A DNA stretch of 64,000 bases from Hyaloscypha bicolor E (taxonomy: Eukaryota > Ascomycota > Leotiomycetes > Helotiales > Hyaloscyphaceae). The notes under the pieces are model-generated. The model was not told the origin of the DNA. It ran no database searches and saw only the letters and a list, made by a program, of their open reading frames with translations. The first letter of the stretch is position 1; the number at the start of each line of letters is the position of its first letter. The stretch spans positions 1,634,363-1,698,362 of the forward strand of contig NW_020194691.1 of the NCBI RefSeq assembly GCF_002865645.1, written 5' to 3'. The position numbers were made by a program, and so were the translations under genes. Shown piece by piece: positions 12,600 through 24,220 of the stretch.

Positions 12600-13423
12600 T
12601 ACACGAACTCCGGCTGCCTCCCACCCACCTCCGTTTTGGTCGACTTTCTTATACAGAGTTCGAAATCTTATCATAAAGGACAGGTATTTCGATCGGAGAC
12701 TTAATCTTTTGGCCGAGGATCGACTAGTCATTAATAACTGACCTCGGTGCAAGAAGTTCTTAGAGGGTCCAGCCTTGCGTAAACCATCGACTTTTAGAGA
12801 AGGCGTCTTCCAGATCCTTTGGTTCAGGATCAAATCCGACGCGAGGTACACCGCCTAGGTAGGTGTAGCAGATCCCTGCATCGTGGTACCATTTGAACAT
12901 GGAGTTGATAACTTCCGTCAGCTCGGCGCTGCGTGACTTGTCAATGCAGCACGAGTCTACCCAGACCCAGTCGTAGCCGTCAAGTCGTGCCTGATTGCAG
13001 CATCCTTGTATTTTAACAAACCCCTTTTTTTTCTCCGCAGTGGCTCGTATCAGTTGAGGGGCAGTAATCGAGGTATTGAATGGCATTGAATTTCTTTCTA
13101 GCTATACTATAGTGCTGTATACACTGTATATATAGATGTGAAAAAGACTCATTCCCTCATAGAGCTGAGTCCAGATCCCGGCGCAGCTGAGACCTGTGTA
13201 TAGCTAAGAGCCATGTATATCCGAGACATACGCCGAGCTGAAAACATGTAGGGCTGAAAACTACGTATAGCTGAGACCAGCTCCCTATACAGCTGAAAAT
13301 TGACGCCACTGATCCAACAGCTCGGTTCTCAGGCTGTATGTCTTTGAAGGAAACTTCCTTAGCGCCCCATGTGTGGGAGAGGATAGCATATGGGGTCTGT
13401 TTGCCTTGCCCATGAAGTCGCAT
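12600..13423 (-). pseudogene. HET-domain gene, disrupted and truncated
   Basis: Reading on the minus strand from an ATG at 13423, the sequence encodes a HET N-terminus (YAILSHTWGAKEVSFKDIQ). It then loses its frame, and resumes at about 13043 with KKKGFVKIQGCC, WVWVDSCCIDKS and SRWFTQGWTL. Two lesions are clear. A 272-bp insertion (13048-13319) is flanked by the duplicated GCTCG; removing it with one copy of the duplication rejoins the frame. There are in-frame stops at 12760-12762 (TAA where the family has CAA before ELLAP), 12724-12726 (TAG where TGG is plausible) and 12649-12651. Homology fades near 12600, well before a full HET domain ends, and no NACHT or other downstream domain follows. 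It lies tail to tail with the intact NLR gene about 100 bases away, and probably derives from another HET gene rather than from the NLR, since the sequences differ throughout. Confidence 0.85.
13048..13319 (+). mobile_element. 272-bp insertion with 5-bp target duplication, probable solo LTR
   Basis: The insert starts TATCAG and ends CCAACA on the plus strand. TA in place of TG at the start fits RIP of an original TG...CA terminus. It is flanked by GCTCG at 13043-13047 and 13320-13324. The size, 5-bp duplication and ends suit a solo LTR. Inside it, AGCTGA or a one-base variant recurs about seven times between 13163 and 13296. No other copy of this sequence was recognised in the window. Confidence 0.7.
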
Positions 13424-14170
13424 AATTTGAAGCTTGATACGTTAAGAAGCCACATCATGGGTCTGAAGCTTTACCTTTAACCAAAGAAGACACATGTAGG
13501 CCAGGTTTCGCCTATTCAAAGCGCTGGGGATTAATGGAATCCTGCCGCTTTTAGGGCTAGTATGATCACTAGTAGGCGTGATGGCTCAAACGGGAAGCTG
13601 ATGATGGCCTGAGAGTAGATCGTGGGGAGGAAGCTTGATCCACCCCAAGGTGCTATGCCTAGAGGTGTCAGAAAAGATACAGTTAAGGTTAGAATCGCAA
13701 TGTCAGCGACATTCTCATCTGCCCAAATCATTAGCCGAAAACCCTTGCTAGCATTGTGGTAGTTTCTGCTGGTCCAAGGGATAATAGTACTTGTAGAGGC
13801 AAAAATCGTAGGTCAAAATTAAAAATCATAGTATTTAGATTAAAGCCGGTTTCGCATCTTACTATAAACCGCCAATTCTGCCTCTACAATTAGTAGCGGT
13901 ACCTCAACGGGCAGGAGTGCACAGCCACAAGTATCTGAAAATAGACCCCGCTTAAAATAATTAACTAAAAAAATAGCGACACCCAATTCGCCTTCTATTG
14001 TAAATTTTACCGAGATTACTATAACCACGACGCAGCTGACCAGGGTCCTTGCTCGCTTGATTAGAGGAGGTATCAGCCTATATAGCAACGTTATATAACA
14101 TGGCACGCCCCGGCTGCTATAAGAGTGGCAATAGCTTTTTAGCCTTATAATAAAACCTGGATATCTATAT
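13424..14170. other. Right part of the gene island, no firm gene
   Basis: Base composition is balanced here but no gene is recognised. Two short minus-strand open frames are present. The one at 13531-13731 (66 codons, hydrophobic, containing PWGGSSFLPTIYSQ) could be a remnant of a membrane-protein gene. The one at 13840-14106 (88 codons) is also hydrophobic and has no recognisable motif. Neither has clear splice signals or a familiar domain. Beyond about 14100 the sequence grades into AT-rich DNA. Confidence 0.4.
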
Positions 14171-16233
14171 CTAATTATTCTATATATTTAAAAGGTACAA
14201 AAAGCTTAATAGTGGTATTATAAGTCAAGGGGTCCTATTATAGTATAAAACGAGACCCTCTATAAATTCAAGGAAGTAGTAATAATATAATAATAATTTT
14301 CGTAATTAATAGGTTAGAAGTATTCGGGAGAGATATATAATATACTAAAATGAAAATAAATAGAAATTTTGGTATATTTATAGATTTAAAATTACTTGAA
14401 CTTAAAATATCTATAATTTGTCTTACTATAAGATGTGTCTCGGGATATAAGAATAGATATTATATTAATTATAACTATATATATTGGTTTTTGAATATAT
14501 ATGAGCCTATAAGTAAATAAAGCTAAAGGTATTTAGTAATTCAAATATATATATTAAACTAGTAAAAATAATTATAAAATGAAATATTTAATAGCTATAT
14601 TCGTAAATATTATATTATAATTAGTATTATTTTTCTGGAATTCTTATTATATAAATTATAGCTCTTAGGAAATTAAGTATTACTATAATTAATATATATA
14701 TTAGGCTTATTCTATAGTTTTGGGTTATCTAACTATAAATAATAAGCCTATATATTATAAAAACTATAGCTAAAAGACTAAGAAAAGCATATATTATAGT
14801 TTAATATAGCCTGAGAATTAGATATTAAAACTTTAAACTTAAGATTACTATAATATAAACTATAGCCAAAATAGAAACTATAATCTAGTATAGGTTCTAT
14901 AAATATAAATTATAATAGAATCCGTAATAAACTAAAGAAACTATTAATTCTTATATAAGAATAATAATTCTCAGATAATTAAATTAATTCTAGTATATTA
15001 CTATCTTTTTATTATAATTTAATATAATATAAAAAGATATAAAAAAGAAAAAATATAAGATTATTTCAAAAAAGAATATTATAAAGCTAATTATATTACT
15101 AATTTAAATAGTAATATAATAATTATATATTTATAGATATATATTAAAAAAATATTTATAAATATTTATAATCTTATTATAAATATATTATAAGCTATTT
15201 AGAAACTTCTAAAAGAATTTAAAAATAGGCTAATATTTAGTAAAATAAATTCGTTATTTTATTATTAGCTAAATAAGTTATTCTATTATAGAAATAAATA
15301 GTAGCTATTTTAGCTTCTAGTCTATTTAGGTCTATAAGCTATTAGCTAATCTATAATTTCTTTTTATAAATATAAATTTAGTTTAGAGGCTAGATTTCTC
15401 TAATTTCTATATCTAAAATAATTATTTATTAGAAAAATAATAACTATTATTAAAAATAATAAAACTAGAAAAAGATTTTCTAAAAATAGCTTTATATTAT
15501 ATTATTTCTTTTTAAATAAGCTAAATAGTATATTAGTATTTATTTCTAAAACTATTATAATACTTTCTAGTTTTTAATTCTTTATATTTTATATTAAATA
15601 GCCTTAATTAAATTAAGTAATTTTAAATATAATAAATAAATAAATAAATACTAAAAAGAATTATTAAAATACATTTATAAGTTTTTCTTTATATATTTCT
15701 TTTAGTTCTTACTAATAAAACTCTAGAAAATAAAATAGAAATCTTAATTAAATTATTATAAGTTTGTTTTATAACTAGAACTAATAATTCTTATATATAA
15801 AAGTTTTATTAGAGAAAAGATATCTTTTTTTTAAAAATATAAATAATTATTTAATTAGAATATATAAGGAATTATATAAAGAAATTAATATTATATTTAA
15901 GGCTATATTTATAAATATAATAATTAGAATAAACTTTAATAATAATATTTAAAAGTTTCTTATATTAGTAAAAATATATAAATAGTTTAAGTTTCTAAAT
16001 CCGGCTAATAATTTATTTAGATTATATAAGTAAGCTTTAGTATAAAAATAAATAAATTATATAAAAAAAATATAATATTTAAATAAAAGCTAAAATAATA
16101 AAGAAATTAGGCTATAATAAAATCCGAAATTTAATAATAATTTAAATAAAAACTAAAAGAGCTTATAATTACTAATTAGATATTTTATTAGAATTTATAA
16201 AAGAATATAATAGTAATAGATTATTTTAGAAAT
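14171..16233. repeat. RIP-degraded AT-rich tract left of the family A gypsy element
   Basis: This is dense TAA/TAG sequence with depleted CpA/TpG and no recognisable gene. It contains the right inverted arm at 14412-14462. Its right edge is set by the GAAAT target duplication (16229-16233) of the element that follows. No identifiable coding remnant was found. Confidence 0.6.
14412..14462 (-). repeat. Right arm of the inverted repeat flanking the gene island
   Basis: This segment matches the reverse complement of 6679-6730 along its whole length. It is more AT-rich than the left arm, and most differences change C to T or G to A here, so this arm appears to have received more RIP. Confidence 0.6.
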
Positions 16234-16531
16234 TATAAGATATTTATTAGTAAGTAATAAGATAATAGAATAAATTAGTAAGTTATAAAACTATAATATT
16301 AAATTTAGTATAGAACTAATCTCTATTTCTCTTATAAGATTCAGGGAAGCTTCCTCTAAATAGGAGGCCCTAATAACATATATATAATTAGTAATTTATA
16401 AGCCTAATACTTATAATATAAATAGTAGTTAGTTATAAAGTTAAAGGGCCTCTAATTTCCCTAATTAATACCTGTAATATTCAAGGTTTATTATATATCC
16501 TTAAATTACATATAATCTTATATATATTATA
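16234..16531 (-). repeat. Family A gypsy LTR (3' LTR in coding sense)
   Basis: 298 bp, closely matching 23767-24066 and 62810-63107. It contains the moderately GC-rich block AGGAGGCCCTAATAACAT. Most differences between the copies are transitions. Confidence 0.92.
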
Positions 16532-18599
16532 ACTATATTTCTTTTCTAGGATCTTATTCCCAAGATCTATTAATCTATCCTAGTAAATATTTAATTAATT
16601 AATTATTTAATTAAGGTAAACTTCTAGTATTTTAGGAAATAGTTTTACTAATATAATCTAGATAATAGATATAAAAATTATCTAATTAGATTAGAGCTAA
16701 GTAAGCGAGAAGAAAAGGTAATTATATCCCAGATATAGGGGCTAGCTAGTAATTGCGATTTCATTTAAGATCTAAGTATTCTAATTAGCTTAATTCAAAG
16801 TACTAAGATACTATTCTATAAAATTAATATTACCTATTAGATCTCGTATTAGAATAATCTAAATAGCTATATAAAAAGAATTTAATAAATATTTATATAA
16901 GAAACTTATATAAATATTTCTGAGATCCTAGAAATTATTTATAGACTTCTAGAAATATATATTAATTAATTATACTAGTTTCTAATTAGAACTAGTATAA
17001 AAACTAATAGTTAATTCAGGTAATTCTCTATTTCTATAAAAGAACCTCTTTATATTACTATATACTTTCTTTCTTTCTAATAATTATATATATAATAACT
17101 TTTTTTATTATTATTTTCTAGCCTTTTCTTTTACTTTTTTCTAAGTTTTCTTTAATTATTTTTAATTAATTCTATAATATCTTCTTCTAGCTTTATTATT
17201 TGCCTATATAATAATAAGTATAAAAGTAATCTTATAGTTTTCTTTCCTATTATTAATAAATACTTAAAATATTTCAAGTATTTACTTATTAATTTCTTTA
17301 TCTTATATATTATAGTATCTAGTAAGAAGAATTATAATTATTATAATAAGGGTTCTAAATCTTATATATTAGTAAGTTCTTTAGCTTTAATATTTATTAA
17401 AGCTAATATAATTTCAGATTTCTTATTATTTATTAGAGACTTACTAGTTCTAGGAAAATACTATTATAATTTTTAAGAAATTTCTTAAAATATATTCTAA
17501 ATAATATTATACTAATAAAAATAATATTATTAATTAGGTTTTTAAAAACTAGAAAAATACTAATAAGCTTTGGAATTCTTCTTTTTATCTTAATAAGGCA
17601 AATAATAATATTATTTAGGTTAGTATCCTAAAAATAAGTTTTTTCTAATATATTTAGGTATTTACTAATTTCTTAAAAAAATACTATAATATTTATTTTT
17701 AAAGTATTAATCTTATTACTAAGCTTATTACTAAGATTACTAAATAATTTATTACTAGTATTTTAAATATTAATAATATAATACTTATAGTTATTTAAAA
17801 CCTAATTTTAGAAATTCGGGCCTTTTATAAGATATATATAGCTATAAATTCCTTACTTATTTCTTTTAATATCCTTAATATTAATATTATTATAATATAA
17901 CTATATTTTATTAAGAAATAAGTAGATTCCGGAAAATATTAGCTAATTTTTTACTAAGTTCTAAATAGGGCTAGTATTTAGTATTTTTATTTTAGGAATT
18001 AGGAATTTATAGAAATTAGAGTTTATTTATTTAAGATACCTATAATTAGTTTATTTATAATAAATCTTTCTTAATTCTAAATCTTTTTCTAATAATTTAA
18101 ATATAATTCTTATAAGCCTTAATAAAATCTTAGAAAACCTTTATAAATAAAAAAACCCTAAAGAAAAAATATCTCTATTATTATTCCGGGCCTTTTCTTA
18201 GTTATTTAAGTTTTCTTTTTCTTTTAAATAGCCTTTTTTTTTAGTAATTCAGAATTCTTTTTAATTTTAAGAAATTATTAAAAAATAGTTTTAGATTTTA
18301 AGTTATAGTTTTAGTTATATAATTTCAGAAATTTCTTAGAATTTTTAAAATTAGGGAAAATAAGTAACTAGATATTATAATTTTTAGGCTAGGCTTTTTA
18401 TTTAATTAAATACTATTACTTTTTACTTTTATTATTTTATTAGTAATTAATAATAGCTTTTATTTTTTATTTTTATTTTTATTATTATTTACTAATTTCG
18501 GAAGTTTTTTTTAGAAAAATATAAATATAAATTCTAATTTTTTTTTATTATATATTTTTTAAAAAAGAAAATATAAAAAATTAAATATAAATAATTATA

Positions 18600-21500
18600 T
18601 ATATTTAATAATTCTAACTTATATATTAAATTACTAATATATTTAAGAATTTTAAATAAACTTATAAATTTTGGCTTAAGCTTTCTTATTTTAAGTTTAA
18701 TATTTCTTATTAATAATATTATTTAGACTTTTTTAAAATAATATTTAGCTAACTAGTACTTATTATAATAGATTTCCTAATTATTTTATATATAATACTA
18801 TAAATTCTTAAGCTTTTTTTATTTTATTTTAAGAGTTTCTAGTCTCTTATATATAACTAGTATCTTTTTTATAATTCTATTTTTAGAATTCTATAAAAAT
18901 TAAAAATAAGATTTATAATATATATAAAAAGATATATTTTATGAAACCTAATATTTTAAGTTATTATATATAAATTCTCTAAAAAATAATTTCTTAAACT
19001 AGTTATTTTTTTAGGTATTATAATAATATCTTAAATAATATTCTAGAATCTAGTTTTATTTTTTTATTTAACTATTTATCTAAAAATAATAAGCTATATT
19101 TAAATACTATTTATATATTAAATAAAAGCAAAAAGTAAACTAGAACTAGCTAATAAATACTATTTCTTAGTTAGAAATAATTTTATTAGAAAAGCTAAAA
19201 ATTAAGAAAATATATTTCTATATAATCTTAATAAGCTTTAGAGAATTAATAATCTTATAATATATAATATATCTTATTATTTTAAAATACTAGTTAATAA
19301 TTATAAGAATTATATTAAAATCGGGACCTTTTATTAAGTTCTTATATAGTAATAAACCTATAATAAAATTTATAAAAATCTTATTTTAGGGTTTCTTAGG
19401 CTATAATAAATTACTAAATAAACTATATAATAAATACTTCTTTATCTTAATTCTCTAGTAAATATTATATTCTTAATAATAATTATAAATATTTTCTTTT
19501 ATATTTTCCTAATACTAGAACTTTTTAAAGAGCTTAAAAGTTTTCTTTACTTTATAATATCCGGTTATTAGGTTATTATAATAAAGCTTTATAATTTCTT
19601 AATATAAAGCAAGATTATTAAATATAATAATTCTTAAATAATACTTAAATAGGCCTAAATTATTTTTCTAGATTTCTTTTCTTTTAGTATTTTTCTTACT
19701 AAGCTTTTATTTTATAATATTTTAATATCGAGAATTATTTCTTTAAGTTACCTAAATAATATCTAGAAAGAATTTAGATAAAGGAGCTAGTACTATAGCT
19801 TTTTTAATAGCTATATATATCTATATATAAAGAATTAGATATTTATAACTATTTAATTTAAAACCTCGAGAAACTAAGAAGTCTTTAGTTTTATTAAATA
19901 ATATAGTTATAAATGTTTCTATTACCTTAGCTATAATAATAAAGCTTTTAAGGCATTTTCTTATATCTTATTTCTTAATTAATTCTATAATTAAGGGATT
20001 TATAAGATAATTTATTTACTTATCTTATAATAAATATTTCTTCTTAGCTATTATAAATATAGTAAGTATTAAATAATACTTATTCTAAAAAAGAAACTCT
20101 TTAGATATTTATAAGAATCTCTAAATTATAACTATAAAAGCTTTTTTTAGCTTATTCTAAAAGATTAGAAGTTAAGTTATATTAATAGGATTTTCTTTAT
20201 AATTAGGTCTTTTACTAGATTTATTTACTAGGTTTAAGGCATTTCTATAATAAATAATATTAAAATCATATATTATAAGATATATTACCTAATATACTTA
20301 ATAGTTCTTTAGATACTTTATTTCTATAAAATATTAGAAATTATTATAGTCTATAATAATCTTAATTATAAACCTGAATTCTTTAAGATAATAGTACTAA
20401 TACTTAAAGGCTTTAATAATTATAAGTAGCTTCTTATTATAAATACTATAGTTATATTTAATTCTGGAGAGTTTCTAAAACTAGAATATTACTAAATACT
20501 AGTATTTTTTCGGGCTATTACTAGAATTAACTTATTATAAAATAATACTAGTAATTACGAATTTTAATATATTAGTTTTAATATAAATCTTCTTAGAAAA
20601 GTTAAAATAGACTAGAATAGATATTATAGTAAAAGCTTTTTTTAAAGTCTTAAAGCTTTTAGTTACTTTATTTATTTATATAAAGAAACCGGATTTCTGG
20701 CTCTTTTTTATTTTTTTAAAAAAATTTATTAAGCTTATAATTACCTAAAAATAATAATAAATAAACTTATAATAGAAATTAGCAAATCTAAGAAATACTT
20801 GAATATTATAAAATAATTCTAGTTCTAGCTATTTAATAATATTATAGACCTATTTAGGATTTATATAAATATTTTCTATTTTAATAAGAAAGCCCAAAAA
20901 TTCGACTTCCTTAATATTAAATTCATATTTACTAAGTTTATAAAATAGGTTATTTTTATATAGCCTAGTAAGTATCTAGTATATATAATTATAGTATTTA
21001 TTCTTATTTCGGGAATAAATAAGAATATTATCTAAATAAATAATTATGAAATAATTTAGGAACCTTATAAGTATAATATTAATATATACTTAAAATATAA
21101 CTAGTATATTAGCTAGCCTAAAAAGTATTATAAGATATTTAAAATAGCTATAATAAGTCCTAAAAGCTATCTTTTACTTATATTCTTTATAAATTCTTAT
21201 TTAATAATATATATTCTTAAGATCTAGCTTTATAAAAATCTTAGCTTCTTAAAGCTAGTTAAGGATCTTATTAATAAGAGAAAGCAAATACTAATTCTTA
21301 ATTATAACTTAGTTAAATTTATAATAATTAATATAAAAATATAGTTCTTTATCTTTTTTAGAAATAAAAAGAATAGGCGCCTTTACTAGGCTTTTATTAG
21401 GCCTTATCTAATATTTATAAAACATATCTTATAAATATAAATATAATACTTCTAGTTAGGTTTCTAATAAATTATATAAAGGCCTATATGAGACTATATT

Positions 21501-23700
21501 ATCTATATTAATAAAGTATTTAATACTACTAAGATTAGGAAGTTCTAAAGCTTTATTAAAGTTAAAAATCTCTAAGAAGTTTTTATATTTATTATTCCGG
21601 AAATAAATAGGCATTTCTGAGGCCCCTTTTTAGAGAATATTAATTTATTATATTAAAAACTCCTATTTAGTATTACTAGAATTATATAATAAAATAAAGA
21701 TCTAGTAACTATTATAAATATATAAAATTTATTATCTAAGATAATTATATTTATTTTTAGTTAAGAATAAAACTTAAAATACTAGCTTAGGATACTAGTT
21801 AAGCTCCTTACTAAATTCTTTTAGTATTAGAATCTTAATATTATTAGGCTATATAGGTATATATACTTATTATTTCTTAATATAATTTATATATTATATA
21901 AGAATTACTTTATAAAATTTTATACTAAAAATAAGGCTATAAGAGCTAATATTCTTATACTTATAAAACTAGAGCTTAAAAGAATATATTTTATTATAAT
22001 TATTTATAATAAATACCTTAAGATTATAGGCTTAATAAACCTTAAATTAGTTCTTATAAAAGATTATAAATTCTTAGTTATATTTAGCTAAGGTAATAAA
22101 GCCCTAGCTTTAAGTTTAATTATTATTAAGAAAGTTATAATCTAATCCAGTATTATCAAGTTTATTATATATTTCTAAGATACCTATTTCTGGCTATATT
22201 AATTTTACTTAAATAATTATATAAAGTAATATATCTTTTTTATTATAGCCAAAATTATTAATATTTAAGATTTAGTCTTTTCTTTTCTTTATTTCTTAGG
22301 AAAGTCTTCTCTAAAATACTTCTTTATAGTTATAATATTAATCTGCTTTTATAAATATCTTAACTTTTCTATAATTTTGGCCTTATTAGGATTCTACTAA
22401 ACCTATTTAATATATTTAAAATATTTTATATTTTCTAAGAAGTATTCTTTCTATTTATAAGTCTAATAAATCATATCTAAAATAAAACTAGTACTTTATT
22501 AAGGCCTTAAAGAGGCCAAAGTATTACCTAAGAATTTCTTATATAATCTTCGGAACTTATTCTTTCTTTTTTAATAGCCTTATAAATTAGAATTTACTAA
22601 GTCAGGGTCTTTAGGAATAAAGTTATTCTTACTAGATTTCCTTATCTTTACTTTTCTTAATTTGGAATAAGTAATATACTTTGCTTTCTAAGCTTTCTTA
22701 AATTACTTGGAAATAAATACTATCTTATTTTCTAAGAAAATAAATATAAATATCTAATAAGTCTTATAGTTAGATAAAGTAGTATTAAGAGTCTAAACCT
22801 GGTTTCTCTTAGGATATAAGTCTTAGTTAACTTTAAGACTAATTATCTAAATATATAACTTAGTAATTATCTTACTATTCTTCTAATAAAGATCTTAAAA
22901 TTCCTTAAAAGTATCTTATTAATAGATTTAAGATACTTGAAATATATTAGCTAAGTAGGCCTTAAATTACTTCTAATAGATCTTATATAATAGTAGGCTT
23001 TACTTTATTATAGCCTCCTAAATATTATAAGGTTTGTTCCTAAAGGCACTTATAATAGAATTAATTCTAGAAGAATATCTATTATAAGTCTAAAATTAGG
23101 TCCTAAAGATTACTTTCTAGAAAAATATAAATATTTTCTATTTCTTAAAAAACTTTTCATAATATAAATTAGGTATCCAAATCTTAAGAAGCTTCTTTTA
23201 GTCTAAATATATCTTTAGGATATTATATAATAGCTTCTAATAAATAGTATTAAGATTACTTTTAAAGCTTATTATATTAGGAAAAGAAATAAGTTCTAAT
23301 CTTATTTTAAGAAATTTCCTAGTAAAAATTACTAAGGAAAATAGAATAAACTTATAAATAGAGTTTTTATAAGATATAATAAATCATAAGATATTTCTAA
23401 GAATACCCTTATATTACTTTAATTATAAGATATATTAGTTAATTATATTTACTAATTCTTGCTTTTATTAGAGTACTTTAACTTTAGTATATAAGCCCTA
23501 TTTTATAGCTTAGGTAATAGTAACTTAGGTATTAATCTCGGTATCTTAATTATTACCGGAATTATTTCCGTTATTATTACTAGCTTTTGGAGGCTCCTAA
23601 AGAGCCCTATTAAAAGTATTAGATAAGCCTTTACTATTACCCGTATTAGAATTAATCTAATTAACTTCTTTTATAAGAATAGCTTTAGTAAGAAGTTATA
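18600..23700 (-). pseudogene. Family A gag-pol remnant (Ty3/gypsy)
   Basis: Read on the minus strand and treating TAA/TAG as damaged CAA/CAG/TGG, the RT active-site block (IYLDNILIYS, original YLDD) lies near 21015-21045. The integrase core reads as degraded forms of the usual IDFITGLPP and HPQTDGQTE blocks between about 19500 and 19000. An RNase H C-terminal block lies near 20260-20400. The protease and gag part should lie between about 21700 and 23700, but no zinc knuckle was placed with confidence. A chromodomain was not recognised. This is inactive coding sequence of an autonomous element. Confidence 0.8.
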
Positions 23701-23766
23701 TATTTTATAGATTTCGAGATATAATTATTTATTAAACTACTTTCTTTAAGGATAGAGAGATTAGCT

Positions 23767-24066
23767 TATAAAGTATTTATTAGTAAGTAATAAGATAATA
23801 GAATAAATTAGTAAGTTATAAAATTATAGTATTAAATTTAGTATAGAACTAATCTTTATTTCTTCTATAAGATTCAGGGAAGCCCCTTCTAAATAGGAGG
23901 CCCTAATAACATATATATATAATTAGTAATTTATAAGCCTAATACTTATAATATAAATAGTAATTAGTTATAAAGTTAAAGGGCCTCTAATCTTTCTAAT
24001 TAATACCCGTAATATCCGAGGTTTATTATATACTCTTAAGTCATATATAACCTTATATATATTATA
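23767..24066 (-). repeat. Family A gypsy LTR (5' LTR in coding sense)
   Basis: 300 bp, partner of 16234-16531. The extra two bases come from a longer TA run. It is followed by the target duplication GAAAT at 24067-24071. Confidence 0.92.
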
Positions 24067-24180
24067 GAAATAATATATATAAATATATTTATATAATAAA
24101 TAAAGTAATACTATTAATAAATAAATTAAAAACTAAATTAATATTAAATAAGGGTTCTAGTAAATTAGAATCTTTATTAT

Positions 24181-24220
24181 ATAAGATTATATAAGATTAT
24201 ATAAGATTATATAAGATTAT
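24181..24220. repeat. (ATAAGATTAT)4 minisatellite
   Basis: Four perfect 10-bp units in tandem within AT-rich DNA, just right of the family A element. No function is inferred. Confidence 0.9.

Larger units (their letters stand above)
16234..24066 (-). mobile_element. Ty3/gypsy LTR retrotransposon, family A, RIP-inactivated
   Basis: The element is 7833 bp, bounded by direct LTRs of 298 and 300 bp that begin TATAA and end TTATA (TG...CA termini after RIP), with GAAAT duplicated at 16229-16233 and 24067-24071. Coding sense is minus: translated homology runs RT at about 21500-20800, RNase H at about 20700-20250 and integrase at about 19950-18900. The order RT, RNase H, integrase is the Ty3/gypsy order. 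A purine-rich run just inside the left LTR, read on the minus strand, fits a polypurine tract. Stops are too frequent for function. A second copy in the same orientation starts at 62810. Confidence 0.9.
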
